Assembly (NCBI RefSeq): GCF_013204845.1
Contig: NZ_JABMKY010000016.1
Coordinates: forward strand, 1 to 64,000
Direction: 5' to 3'
Source: Paenibacillus qinlingensis
GTDB lineage: Bacteria > Bacillota > Bacilli > Paenibacillales > NBRC-103111
Length of the DNA: 64,000 nt
Shown here piece after piece: positions 44,182 to 52,003 of this stretch. The translations under genes were made by a program, and so were the position numbers. The notes under the pieces were generated by a model, which searched no databases, was not told the DNA's origin, and worked only from the letters and a program-made list of their open reading frames with translations. Within the stretch, counting starts at the first letter, position 1, and each line of letters opens with the position of its first letter.

Positions 44182-44378
44182 CTACTCCAACAAGCTACTC
44201 TATCCTAGCCTACTCCAACAAGCTACTCTATCCTAGCCTACTCTAACAAGCTACACTATCCTAGCCTACTCCAACAAGTTACTCTATCCTAACCTGCTAC
44301 TCCAACAAGTTACTCTATCCTAACCTGCTACTCCAACAAGTTACTCTATCCTAACCTGCTACTCCAACAAGCTACTGC
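44182..44378. repeat. Tandem repeat, three 28-bp then three 31-bp units plus a partial one
   Basis: Units begin with CTACTCCAACAAG and continue TACTCTATCCTA. Three 28-base units start at 44182, 44210 and 44238. Three 31-base units with an extra CTG start at 44266, 44297 and 44328, and a partial unit ends at about 44378. None is open in a useful frame. From 44379 to 44449 nothing else is seen. Confidence 0.9.
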
Positions 44379-44449
44379 TTACCAAATCGCCAACAGGCGC
44401 GTCTACCTGGAGAAAATCCAGCATCCTCTCGTCCCACCGCAGCCGAAAC

Positions 44450-45649
44450 TCACTCCACTCGCAACACGTCGTGTAGCTGCTGCCAAGCCCAATCCAGCTC
44501 ATCCTTCGTGATGACTAGGGGAGGCGCCAAACGAATGATATGCTCGTGTGTTTCCTTGCACAGCAAGCCTTTATCCTTCAACGCTTCGCAGAATGGACGG
44601 GCCGGGACCGTCAAGTCGATCCCGATGAATAAGCCGCGGCCGCGAATCTCTTGTATGAGCGGATTCTCGATTTCCTGAAGCCGCTTCAGGAAATAAGCCC
44701 CGAGCGAATCGGAACGCTCTGCGAGCTGTTCCTGTTCCAACACCTCAAGTGCAGCAATCCCGACGGCGCAGCCGAGCGGGTTGCCTCCGAACGTCGAGCC
44801 GTGTGACCCTGGCTCGAACACCTCAAGGACCTCACGATCTCCGGCCACAGCCGAGATCGGAAAAACACCGCCGCCAAGTGCTTTGCCCAGCACATACAGG
44901 TTCGGCGTGACGCCTTCCCAGTCGCTGGCAAAGCGGCGGCCCGTGCGGCCGAATCCCGTTTGGATTTCGTCCGCGACGAACAACACCTGATTCGCCTTGC
45001 AGAGCTCATAGCTTTCCCGCAGAAACCCTTCCTGCGGGATCACGATGCCAGCTTCGCCCTGAATGGGCTCCACAATAAACCCGGCCGTGTTCGGCCCAAT
45101 TGCCTCACGTAACGCATCGACATCGCCGTATGGAATCATCCGGAAGCCTGGAGTGAAAGGCCCGAAACCCCGTTTGTACTCCGGAGAAGAGGAGAAGGAG
45201 GTGACCGTCACGGTGCGACCGTGGAAATTCCCTTCACAGACTATAATTTCCGCCTGATTCTCCGAAATCCCTTTCACATCGTAGCCCCAACGTCGGACCG
45301 CTTTGACAGCTGTTTCAACCGCTTCTGCGCCCGTATTCATTGGTAAGATCATAGGTTTACCTGTATATAGCGCCAATTTCTCATAGAACTGTCCAAGGAT
45401 CTCGCTGTGAAAGGCTCTAGATGTCAAAGTTACTTTGCCTGCTTGTTCTACTAAAGCGTTTAGTATATGTGGATGACGATGTCCTTGATTCAGAGCTGAA
45501 TACGCGCTTAGCATATCCATATATCGCTGGCCTTCGGGGTTTTCGACCCAAACACCTTCGGCTTTTGAAATCACCAGCGGCAGCGGGTTATAATTACGTG
45601 CACCATATTTCTCTGTTTGCGCAATAATCTTCGAGCTTTGTGTAGGCAT
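44450..45649 (-). CDS. rocD: Ornithine aminotransferase
   Basis: It moves the delta-amino group of ornithine to 2-oxoglutarate, giving glutamate semialdehyde in arginine breakdown. The 399-residue protein shows NTGAEAVETAVKAVRRWGY, NFHGRTVTV, EPIQGEAG, ADEIQTGFGRTG and the PLP lysine in LGKALGGGVFP (about residue 256). The early YMDMLSAYSALNQGHRHP is typical of ornithine aminotransferases. GGGGAGG lies before ATG 45649; the longer frame starting 24 bases upstream is not preferred. An arginase gene lies 2 kb away. Confidence 0.93.
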   Translation of the reverse strand: MPTQSSKIIAQTEKYGARNYNPLPLVISKAEGVWVENPEGQRYMDMLSAYSALNQGHRHPHILNALVEQAGKVTLTSRAFHSEILGQFYEKLALYTGKPMILPMNTGAEAVETAVKAVRRWGYDVKGISENQAEIIVCEGNFHGRTVTVTSFSSSPEYKRGFGPFTPGFRMIPYGDVDALREAIGPNTAGFIVEPIQGEAGIVIPQEGFLRESYELCKANQVLFVADEIQTGFGRTGRRFASDWEGVTPNLYVLGKALGGGVFPISAVAGDREVLEVFEPGSHGSTFGGNPLGCAVGIAALEVLEQEQLAERSDSLGAYFLKRLQEIENPLIQEIRGRGLFIGIDLTVPARPFCEALKDKGLLCKETHEHIIRLAPPLVITKDELDWAWQQLHDVLRVE

Positions 45650-45883
45650 AGGTTTTCCTCCCCGTAACATCAATCAAGGTTGTACTTCATTGTATTCATT
45701 ATTAGCGTATGATGACTTTCTAAGTATATAATTGAAAAATAGGCGAGGATTTGCAATCTTAGCTATCCGGTGCATATCCCTCACTTTTAAGCTAAAAATA
45801 ACCATGTTAGTGGACTTATTGTCGTTCTAGGTTCCATCGAAGCTTTGGGAATGAAATTTGAAGTGAAAAAGGATGGTAGTCGA

Positions 45884-47302
45884 ATGAGTTATCGCATCGA
45901 GAAAGACTTTTTAGGAGAAAAGCAAGTCCCATCTCATGCCTACTACGGCATTCAAACAATGAGAGCCATTGAAAATTTCCCGATCACAGGTGTTACGATT
46001 CATGGTGAGCTTATTACTGCGTTAGCAGAAGTGAAGCGTGCAGCGGCACAAGCGAATATGGATACCCACATGCTCCCTAAGAAAATTGGAGAAGCGCTCG
46101 TACAAGCTGCTGAAGAAGTGAGTGGCGGAAAGCTCTTAGAGGAATTTATCGTCGATTCCATTCAAGGCGGAGCAGGCACCTCCATCAATATGAATATGAA
46201 CGAAGTGCTGGCCAATCGATCCCTAGAGATTTTAGGTGAGGAAAAAGGAAGCTACTTTCACTGTAACCCCAATAATCATGTGAATATGTCGCAATCGACG
46301 AATGATGTGATTCCAACAGCGATCAAAATAGCTGCCTACCGCTTGTCGGAGCAATTAATAGAAGCTTTATCTTCTTTGCAAAGCGCTTTTGCACGGAAAG
46401 AAGTTGAATTTGATGATGTGATTAAAATGGGGAGAACCCATCTCCAAGACGCCGTGCCGATCCGTATGGGCCAAGAATTTGGCGCTTATGCGCGTGTATT
46501 GATGCGTGATATTCATCGAATTAAGCAAGCGATGCGAGGCCTCTTGATCGTCAATATGGGAGCAACAGCCGTAGGAACAGGGCTTAATGCCAAGCCGGAA
46601 TATGTAGAGCGTGTTATGTTTCATTTGAAGGCGGCAGCTGGTATTCCGGTTGAAATCTCGGAGCATTTAGTCGACGGCACCCAAAACATGGATGCTTACA
46701 CGGAGCTATCCGCATCGCTGAAAGTATGTGCGGTGAATCTCTCCAAAATATGCAATGATATCCGCATGATGGCATCTGGACCTCGCGCAGGGCTAGGTGA
46801 ACTCAAGCTGCCGCCAAGACAGCCAGGTTCGTCGATTATGCCGGGCAAAGTCAATCCGGTGATGCCTGAGGTAGTGAATCAAGTGGCTTTCCAGGTCATA
46901 GGCAATGACCATACCATTTGTTTAGCCTGTGAAGCAGGGCAGTTTGAGCTTAACGTGATGGGGCCGGTTCTTGCGTTTAATCTCTTGCAATCCCTTAAAA
47001 TATTGCGAAATGCGGCAAGTGTATTCGAACGCTTCGCAATTGAAGGTTTGGAAGCGGATCGTGAACGGTGCAAGAATTACGTGGAGCAAAGCTTCGGTAT
47101 CGTAACCGCATTAAATCCGCATCTAGGCTACGAAGTTGCCGCGCAGCTAGTGAAAGAAGCTGTACGCACAGGTCTTACCTTGAAAGAACTCATTTTAGAA
47201 AGAGGATTACTCACGACAGAGGAGATTGAGGAAATTCTGAATCCGATTCAGATGACCACCCCAGGCATAGCAGGCGACAGACTGCTTCGCCCCGCAGATT
47301 AA
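45884..47302 (+). CDS. aspA: Aspartate ammonia-lyase (aspartase)
   Basis: It converts aspartate to fumarate and ammonia. The 472-residue enzyme of the fumarase/aspartase superfamily has the flexible signature loop GSSIMPGKVNPV near residue 316 holding the catalytic Ser. MNEVLANRSLE and HVNMSQSTNDVIPTA also match. The opening YRIEKDFLGEKQVPSHAYYGIQT fits aspartases. ATG 45884 with AAAGGATGG before it is preferred to TTG 45845 and ATG 45851, because known aspartases start close to this point. It is divergent from rocD. Confidence 0.92.
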   Translation: MSYRIEKDFLGEKQVPSHAYYGIQTMRAIENFPITGVTIHGELITALAEVKRAAAQANMDTHMLPKKIGEALVQAAEEVSGGKLLEEFIVDSIQGGAGTSINMNMNEVLANRSLEILGEEKGSYFHCNPNNHVNMSQSTNDVIPTAIKIAAYRLSEQLIEALSSLQSAFARKEVEFDDVIKMGRTHLQDAVPIRMGQEFGAYARVLMRDIHRIKQAMRGLLIVNMGATAVGTGLNAKPEYVERVMFHLKAAAGIPVEISEHLVDGTQNMDAYTELSASLKVCAVNLSKICNDIRMMASGPRAGLGELKLPPRQPGSSIMPGKVNPVMPEVVNQVAFQVIGNDHTICLACEAGQFELNVMGPVLAFNLLQSLKILRNAASVFERFAIEGLEADRERCKNYVEQSFGIVTALNPHLGYEVAAQLVKEAVRTGLTLKELILERGLLTTEEIEEILNPIQMTTPGIAGDRLLRPAD

Positions 47303-47313
47303 CTTTTTCGTAT

Positions 47314-47358
47314 AAAAAACCCCCGATCTCAATCTGAGAAGAGATCAGGGGTTTTTGT
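47314..47358. terminator. Bidirectional terminator between aspA and the VOC gene
   Basis: AAAACCCCCGATCTC pairs with GAGATCAGGGGTTTT (one mismatch) around a 10-base loop, with T-runs on both strands. Confidence 0.88.
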
Positions 47359-47359
47359 G

Positions 47360-47731
47360 CTACGTTTCGATTCTTTCGAAAAAGATAATTCGATTACCAA
47401 AAGGATCTATCACCGTGACTTCACGGGTGTCCCATGGTGTCTTGTGGATGCCGGGACGAGAATATTTTGATTTTTGCGCTGTCAATAGGTTGTGAAAAGC
47501 TTCGATATCTGCCATTTCAACACGAATCGCGGCTCCGGGGGTGCAGTCCCCATGATGTTCGGATAAATGGATGGTGAGTGCATCCAAGGTAACTTCCATG
47601 TAAAGGGGCATTTCAGGTTCAAAACGGTGTTCCCAAGCCAAGGTAAACCCTAAATAATCGAGGTAAAATTCCCTGGCTTTCGTTTCATCAAACATTCGGA
47701 AGATAGGTGTTGCCCCTTTGATGCTCGGAAT
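47360..47731 (-). CDS. Glyoxalase/VOC superfamily protein with apparent ATT start
   Basis: This small metal-dependent VOC-fold protein belongs to the bleomycin-resistance-like group. It has FDETKAREFYLDYLGF, then LYMEVTLDALTIHLSEHHGD and VTVIDPFGNRIIFFE. The first ATG (47695) has no ribosome-binding site and would remove the conserved GATPIFR stretch. Reading up in frame, TAGGAGG overlaps an in-frame stop, and the only plausible start at correct spacing (8 bases) is ATT at 47731, giving 123 residues. It lies 24 bases after rocF. The ATT start is inferred; substrate unknown. Confidence 0.7.
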   Translation of the reverse strand: MPSIKGATPIFRMFDETKAREFYLDYLGFTLAWEHRFEPEMPLYMEVTLDALTIHLSEHHGDCTPGAAIRVEMADIEAFHNLLTAQKSKYSRPGIHKTPWDTREVTVIDPFGNRIIFFERIET

Positions 47732-47755
47732 AAGATTCCCCTCCTACACAGTTAA

Positions 47756-48670
47756 TTATAAAATTTGATCACCGAAGAAAGAGCTGATTAGGCTTACTGC
47801 TAATTCGGAAGTTTTGTTACTTTCATCGAGAAGCGGATTGACCTCTACGAATTCAGCAGACGTCACAATGCCGGCCTCATGCAGCATTTCCACAGCGAGA
47901 TGAGCTTCGCGAAAGTGAAGACCACCTTTGACAGTTGTCCCTGTCCCAGGTGCCTCCATGGGATCCACGGAATCGACATCATAGCTAAGATGAACGCCAT
48001 CTGTTCTTATTTTAATATAATCGATGGCTTCTTGCATCACATGGGCCATCCCTTTACGGTCAATATCGTACATCGTATAGCATTTGATGCCCAGCGAGCG
48101 AATCAGCTTCTTCTCCCCTTCATCCAACGAGCGGGCTCCAATAAGCACGATATTCTCAGGTTTCACCTTGGGGGAAATCCCGCTGATATTGGTTAACAAG
48201 GGATGCCCAATGCCAAGGCTGACGGCAAGCGACATCCCGTGTATGTTTCCAGAAGGGCTAGTTTCTGGTGAATTTAAGTCCGAATGGGCATCAATCCAAA
48301 TGACGCCTAATTGCTGATAATGACTAGCTAGTCCCGCAATTGTGCCAATGGCAATACTATGGTCGCCACCGATAATGAGTGGGAAATTATCTGGAGTCAC
48401 GACGTTAGAAATTTGCTCGGCTAGTCGTGTGTTTATATCAATGACTTCAGCAAAATACTTGAGATTTGTGGTATCCACTTGATCATCTAAGGGAGTTACT
48501 TTCTCATTCAGGTACAGATCTGAAACATGATTAACGGTATAACCCATTTGGTGTAAAGCGGGAAGTAATCCAGCTTCAAAAATGGCTTTAGGTCCATGGC
48601 TCGCACCTCGGCGGCCTGCCCCAAGATCAAAGTTGACACTGATAGCCGCGATGTTCGGTTTGATACTCAT
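47756..48670 (-). CDS. rocF: Arginase
   Basis: It hydrolyses arginine to ornithine and urea. The 304-residue enzyme shows the manganese-binding motifs GGDHS, DAHSDLN and SYDVDSVDP, plus the early GAGRRGASHGPKAI and the late EFVEVNP. AAGGAGTTGATCC is a strong ribosome-binding site for the ATG. Together with rocD it forms the first two steps of arginine catabolism. No roc regulator is visible here. Confidence 0.95.
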   Translation of the reverse strand: MSIKPNIAAISVNFDLGAGRRGASHGPKAIFEAGLLPALHQMGYTVNHVSDLYLNEKVTPLDDQVDTTNLKYFAEVIDINTRLAEQISNVVTPDNFPLIIGGDHSIAIGTIAGLASHYQQLGVIWIDAHSDLNSPETSPSGNIHGMSLAVSLGIGHPLLTNISGISPKVKPENIVLIGARSLDEGEKKLIRSLGIKCYTMYDIDRKGMAHVMQEAIDYIKIRTDGVHLSYDVDSVDPMEAPGTGTTVKGGLHFREAHLAVEMLHEAGIVTSAEFVEVNPLLDESNKTSELAVSLISSFFGDQIL

Positions 48671-48823
48671 CGGATCAACTCCTTCTGATGGGATGACTTA
48701 ACAATAAATCCTCGGGTAGCACTCCTTTGACTAACATTCCCAATCTACATGTAACCATCCTTCTATACTATATGAAACTATATTTTCTTTGTTCGCTCGT
48801 TAGTTCCTTTTTTATGTGATGTA

Positions 48824-48868
48824 AAAACCAAACAAGCCGGGACACATTACATAGCGCCCAGCTTGTTT
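48824..48868 (-). terminator. Terminator of the SulP gene
   Basis: On the minus strand AAACAAGC and GCTTGTTT-type arms, extended by GGG/CCC, form a stem followed by GGTTTTTAC. Confidence 0.7.
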
Positions 48869-48888
48869 ATAATAGTAGAACCTCTTCG

Positions 48889-50634
48889 TCAATCAAACGG
48901 CGTTCGAACGTTAACCACTCTTGGGTCAGACAAATGTTTGCATTCTCGGAAGGCAAAGTGTTTGCACCCCAGACATTGCGCGTGGTTAAGTTTCGTTAAG
49001 GCGAAGTTAAGGGCATCCCCGGTTTTATCGAAAAAGTGCTCCTGCCCAATCCACTCGTCCAATCTTGTTTTTCGTAACATGCGGCGTGGTTGGTTTGGTA
49101 CTTCAGAAATGATGACAGTGCAGCCGTGAAGGTCAAAGTGTCTGAGAATACGTGATAAATGGGCTGTTCCTGTTGTGTCCATATAGGGGACATTCCCCAT
49201 TTTTAGCAGTAATACTTTGGGGGTGGTATGGATTTCTGCCATAATGGATTGCTCAAATGCACTGGCAACCCCAAAAAATAAAGCGCCTTCCACGGTGTAG
49301 ATACTAATTTGAGGACAATTATGCTGCTCAGTAACGATATGTGCGGTTACATGTTCGTGCTTATCAGAAGGGTTAGGCAAAACCTTGGCAGTATGGAGTA
49401 AGTCGCTCATATGTTTCACAAAAATGATGCCAGACAAAAGCAACCCAACTTCGACTGCAGTTGTCAGATCGGTAAACACAGTAAGAAGAAAGGTAATAAG
49501 CAAAACGACGGACTCTGCAGTTTTGGTTTTTAAGACGTGAGCGAACTCTTTGCGTTCACTCATATTCCAAGCAACGACCATTAAGATCGGTGCCATACTT
49601 GCAAGCGGAATGCTTGAAGCATAGGGAGCGAATAGGAGCACAACCAGCAGCACCACAATGCCGTGGAAGATGCCGGAGAAAGGAGATTCCGCACCGCTTT
49701 TTATATTGGTTGCCGTTCGGGCAATAGCCCCGGTTGCAGGGATTCCGCCAAACAACGGTGTTATCATATTGGCGATACCTTGACCGATCAATTCCCGGTT
49801 GCTGTTATGCCTCGTTCTTGACATCCCGTCAGCAACGACAGCAGAGAGCAAGGATTCGATGCCGCCTAACATCGCGATGACAAGAGCAGGTTTTATTAGA
49901 AACTGCATACGTTCCATGTTAAGTTCAGGGAAGTGGATACTTGGCAAGCTATTCGGAATTGCGCCGTAAGTTGACCCGATGGTTGCAACCTTGTCAGGAT
50001 AGAAGAGGGAGGCGATGATCGCTGAAATCAACAATCCCACTAAGGAGCCAGGAATTTTAGAGGACATGCGTGGTGTGAGAAGAATAAGCACCAAACAAAT
50101 CACAGCAGTTAGGATGCTGTATATATTGATTGTTGAAATGTGAATGATTAATTCCTTCATATTGAAAAGAAATTCTTGATGTTTTGGAAGATCATGCAGC
50201 CCAAGAAAATTGGCGATTTGTCCTGTAAAGATGGTAACAGCAATTCCTGTGGTAAAACCGATCGTAACAGGACGTGGAATAAATTTAATGATTCCGCCTA
50301 ATTTGAAAATCCCCATGAATAACAAAATAACGCCAGCCATAAAACCTGCGATAAGTAAGTTTTCGTACCCATATTGCATGACGATCGCGAAGAGGATGGG
50401 GATAAATGCCCCTGTCGGACCGCCAATTTGAAACTTGGAACCACCGAATAACGAGATGAGGATGCCCGCTACAAAAGTCGTGTATAACCCGTACTCAGGC
50501 TTTACGCCTGAAGCAATTGCAAACGCCATTCCTAATGGAATGGCGACAATTCCGACAATCAGACCTGAAACCAAGTCTTTTTGAAATTTTTTTCTATTGT
50601 AACCTTGGAATCTGCCTCGAAAAGAAAGTTTCAT
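48889..50634 (-). CDS. SulP-family anion transporter with STAS domain
   Basis: This membrane carrier of about 581 residues has 10-14 hydrophobic segments, beginning KDLVSGLIVGIVAIPLGMAFAIASGV. It ends in a cytoplasmic STAS domain from about residue 435 (ISIYTVEGALFFGVASAFE, then LLLKMGNVPYMDTTG). The final 40 residues contain a Cys/His group (CLGCKHFAFRECKH) that could bind a metal. SulP proteins move sulfate, bicarbonate or other anions. ATG 50634 follows GGTGG; a TTG 15 bases upstream is less likely. An ArsR gene lies upstream on the same strand. Confidence 0.88.
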   Translation of the reverse strand: MKLSFRGRFQGYNRKKFQKDLVSGLIVGIVAIPLGMAFAIASGVKPEYGLYTTFVAGILISLFGGSKFQIGGPTGAFIPILFAIVMQYGYENLLIAGFMAGVILLFMGIFKLGGIIKFIPRPVTIGFTTGIAVTIFTGQIANFLGLHDLPKHQEFLFNMKELIIHISTINIYSILTAVICLVLILLTPRMSSKIPGSLVGLLISAIIASLFYPDKVATIGSTYGAIPNSLPSIHFPELNMERMQFLIKPALVIAMLGGIESLLSAVVADGMSRTRHNSNRELIGQGIANMITPLFGGIPATGAIARTATNIKSGAESPFSGIFHGIVVLLVVLLFAPYASSIPLASMAPILMVVAWNMSERKEFAHVLKTKTAESVVLLITFLLTVFTDLTTAVEVGLLLSGIIFVKHMSDLLHTAKVLPNPSDKHEHVTAHIVTEQHNCPQISIYTVEGALFFGVASAFEQSIMAEIHTTPKVLLLKMGNVPYMDTTGTAHLSRILRHFDLHGCTVIISEVPNQPRRMLRKTRLDEWIGQEHFFDKTGDALNFALTKLNHAQCLGCKHFAFRECKHLSDPRVVNVRTPFD

Positions 50635-50851
50635 ATCGAATTCCACCAACTTAAATATTTGATTATTTAAATATATATAAAATCATATATCTAAAACATA
50701 GGGGTGTCAATTTGATATTTCTGCTAGGAAATCACAATGAGAAAACCTCTATCGAGGCCATTCAAGGATGAGCGACCGCGGTTAGAGGTAGGTTTTACGC
50801 CAATAAGGAAGCTGTTTTCGGGAACCGAAAACTTATGCTTTCTTATGTGGT

Positions 50852-50901
50852 AAAAAAAAGGAGGTAAATCGAGAACAATAGACCCGATTCACTCCTTTTT
50901 G
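50852..50901 (-). terminator. Terminator of the ArsR gene
   Basis: On the minus strand an AAAAAGGAG arm with GAATCG pairs with CGATTTACCTCCTTTTT, which also gives the T-run. Confidence 0.75.
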
Positions 50902-50916
50902 TGAAAATAGAAGCAT

Positions 50917-51243
50917 TTATTGATTCTTTATGTGTTCTAACATGGAAATCGCATTCACAAGATGGTTATCAAATATTTGCTTGGCAACAATAAGCAGATC
51001 TTTAATTAAAGGATCTGTCAGGGAGTAGATCACAGAGGTTCCGTCTTTGATCCCACGGACAACGTTTTTATTTCTTAATACGGCTAACTGTTGTGATACG
51101 GCAGAACCTTCACTGCCCAAAATCATTTGTATCTCATTCACGTTCTTATCGCCATCCACTAAAACTTCAAGGATTCTTATACGTAAAGGGTGTGCTAATG
51201 CCTTGAAAAAATCTGCTTTAAAATGCTGTATTTCTTGATACAT
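50917..51243 (-). CDS. ArsR-family winged-helix repressor
   Basis: This 108-residue protein has the ArsR core ALAHPLRIRILEVLVDG, then MILGSEGSAVSQQLAVLRNKNVV and the wing GTSVIYSLTDPL. No classic metal Cys box (CxC) is visible, so the signal is unknown. AGAGGAG precedes ATG 51243; the in-frame start 21 bases upstream is rejected. A CadC/ArsR-type palindrome lies just upstream at 51263-51284. The SulP gene downstream on the same strand is the likeliest target. Confidence 0.85.
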   Translation of the reverse strand: MYQEIQHFKADFFKALAHPLRIRILEVLVDGDKNVNEIQMILGSEGSAVSQQLAVLRNKNVVRGIKDGTSVIYSLTDPLIKDLLIVAKQIFDNHLVNAISMLEHIKNQ

Positions 51244-51262
51244 AACGTTCTCCTCTACTATC

Positions 51263-51284
51263 AATATTCGAACATTTGAATATA
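51263..51284. promoter_or_regulatory. Candidate ArsR operator
   Basis: AATATTCGAACATTTGAATATA is an imperfect palindrome of the ArsR/CadC type (ATATTCRAA facing TTTGAATAT). It lies 20 bases before the ArsR start. Weaker relatives lie near 50655 (before the SulP gene) and 51377 (before the Gls24-like gene). Autoregulation is inferred. Confidence 0.45.
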
Positions 51285-51508
51285 TAGAATATCATAACAT
51301 AAACTGGAATGTATGGAAGCAGGTTTTAAAAGCCTTTGCGTTTTTGATAACTTTTCAGTTATAGTATAATTATAATATTCAAAAAATCAAATATATTGTT
51401 ATTTAAAAATAATGATCGGTAAATTGTTAGTTGGCGATGAATTATATATGGCTGCTTTCATGCGTTTAAACAAATTCTCAAAAGCATCGATAATGGGAGG
51501 TGATCCTT

Positions 51509-51850
51509 GTGTTCGAGAAATTACCATGTGGCTTCATACGTATATCAGACGATGTTATTTCTACCATAGCTGCATTCGCTACCCTGCATACACCTGGTAT
51601 TGATTCCATGTCGGGCGGCCTCTCTGAGGAACTGACGAAGCGCTTGAGTGGAAAAAGTGCCAAAAAAGGCGTAGTGGTCGAGGTCATGGAGTCGGATGTC
51701 ATCATCCATTTACGTGTCATCGTCAATTACGGCATGATGATTCATAACGTATGCCATGAGCTTCAAGAAAACGTTAGAGAAGAAGTGGAAAATTTGACAG
51801 GACTTCGCGTTCTGAAAGTGAACGTAAGAGTAGAGAACCTGGCAGTTTAG
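51509..51850 (+). CDS. Asp23/Gls24-family protein (envelope-stress type)
   Basis: This 113-residue protein has the Gls24 pattern: GFIRISDDVISTIAAFATLHTPGI, then GVVVEVMESDVIIHLRVIVNYGMMI and LTGLRVLKVNVRVENL. Family members are small alkaline-shock or envelope-stress proteins linked to fatty-acid and cell-wall genes. GTG 51509 follows GGGAGGTGATCC, which complements the 16S rRNA 3' end over 11 bases and has 8-base spacing. The upstream GTG at 51500 lies within that site. It is divergent from ArsR. Confidence 0.8.
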   Translation: MFEKLPCGFIRISDDVISTIAAFATLHTPGIDSMSGGLSEELTKRLSGKSAKKGVVVEVMESDVIIHLRVIVNYGMMIHNVCHELQENVREEVENLTGLRVLKVNVRVENLAV

Positions 51851-51865
51851 AAAGTAGAAATGAAT

Positions 51866-51903
51866 AGGCTCGGATCGTAGTTGAATAATTACAATCCGAG
51901 CCT
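51866..51903 (+). terminator. Terminator after the Gls24-like gene
   Basis: AGGCTCGGAT and ATCCGAGCCT form a perfect 10-bp stem, followed by TATTACATTT. Confidence 0.7.
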
Positions 51904-52003
51904 TATTACATTTCCTTGGTTGATGGGGGATTGCTAACATTGATAAGTTAACTCAAGAAAGTTAAACTTATAGAGATAAACTAAACGCTGAAGGTAGGTT
52001 ACC

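Noticed and set aside
44182..44378. CRISPR-like regular array
   Set aside because: The units are contiguous and nearly identical throughout, with no unique spacers and no cas genes; it is a tandem repeat.
45650..45883. Riboswitch or T-box between rocD and aspA
   Set aside because: No conserved box or strong stem was seen; only ordinary AT-rich promoter-like sequence.
50742..50798. AAAACCTCTA/TAGAGGT-type inverted repeat between the SulP and ArsR genes
   Set aside because: The arms need a large bulge, and the ArsR terminator nearby (50852-50901) explains transcription better.
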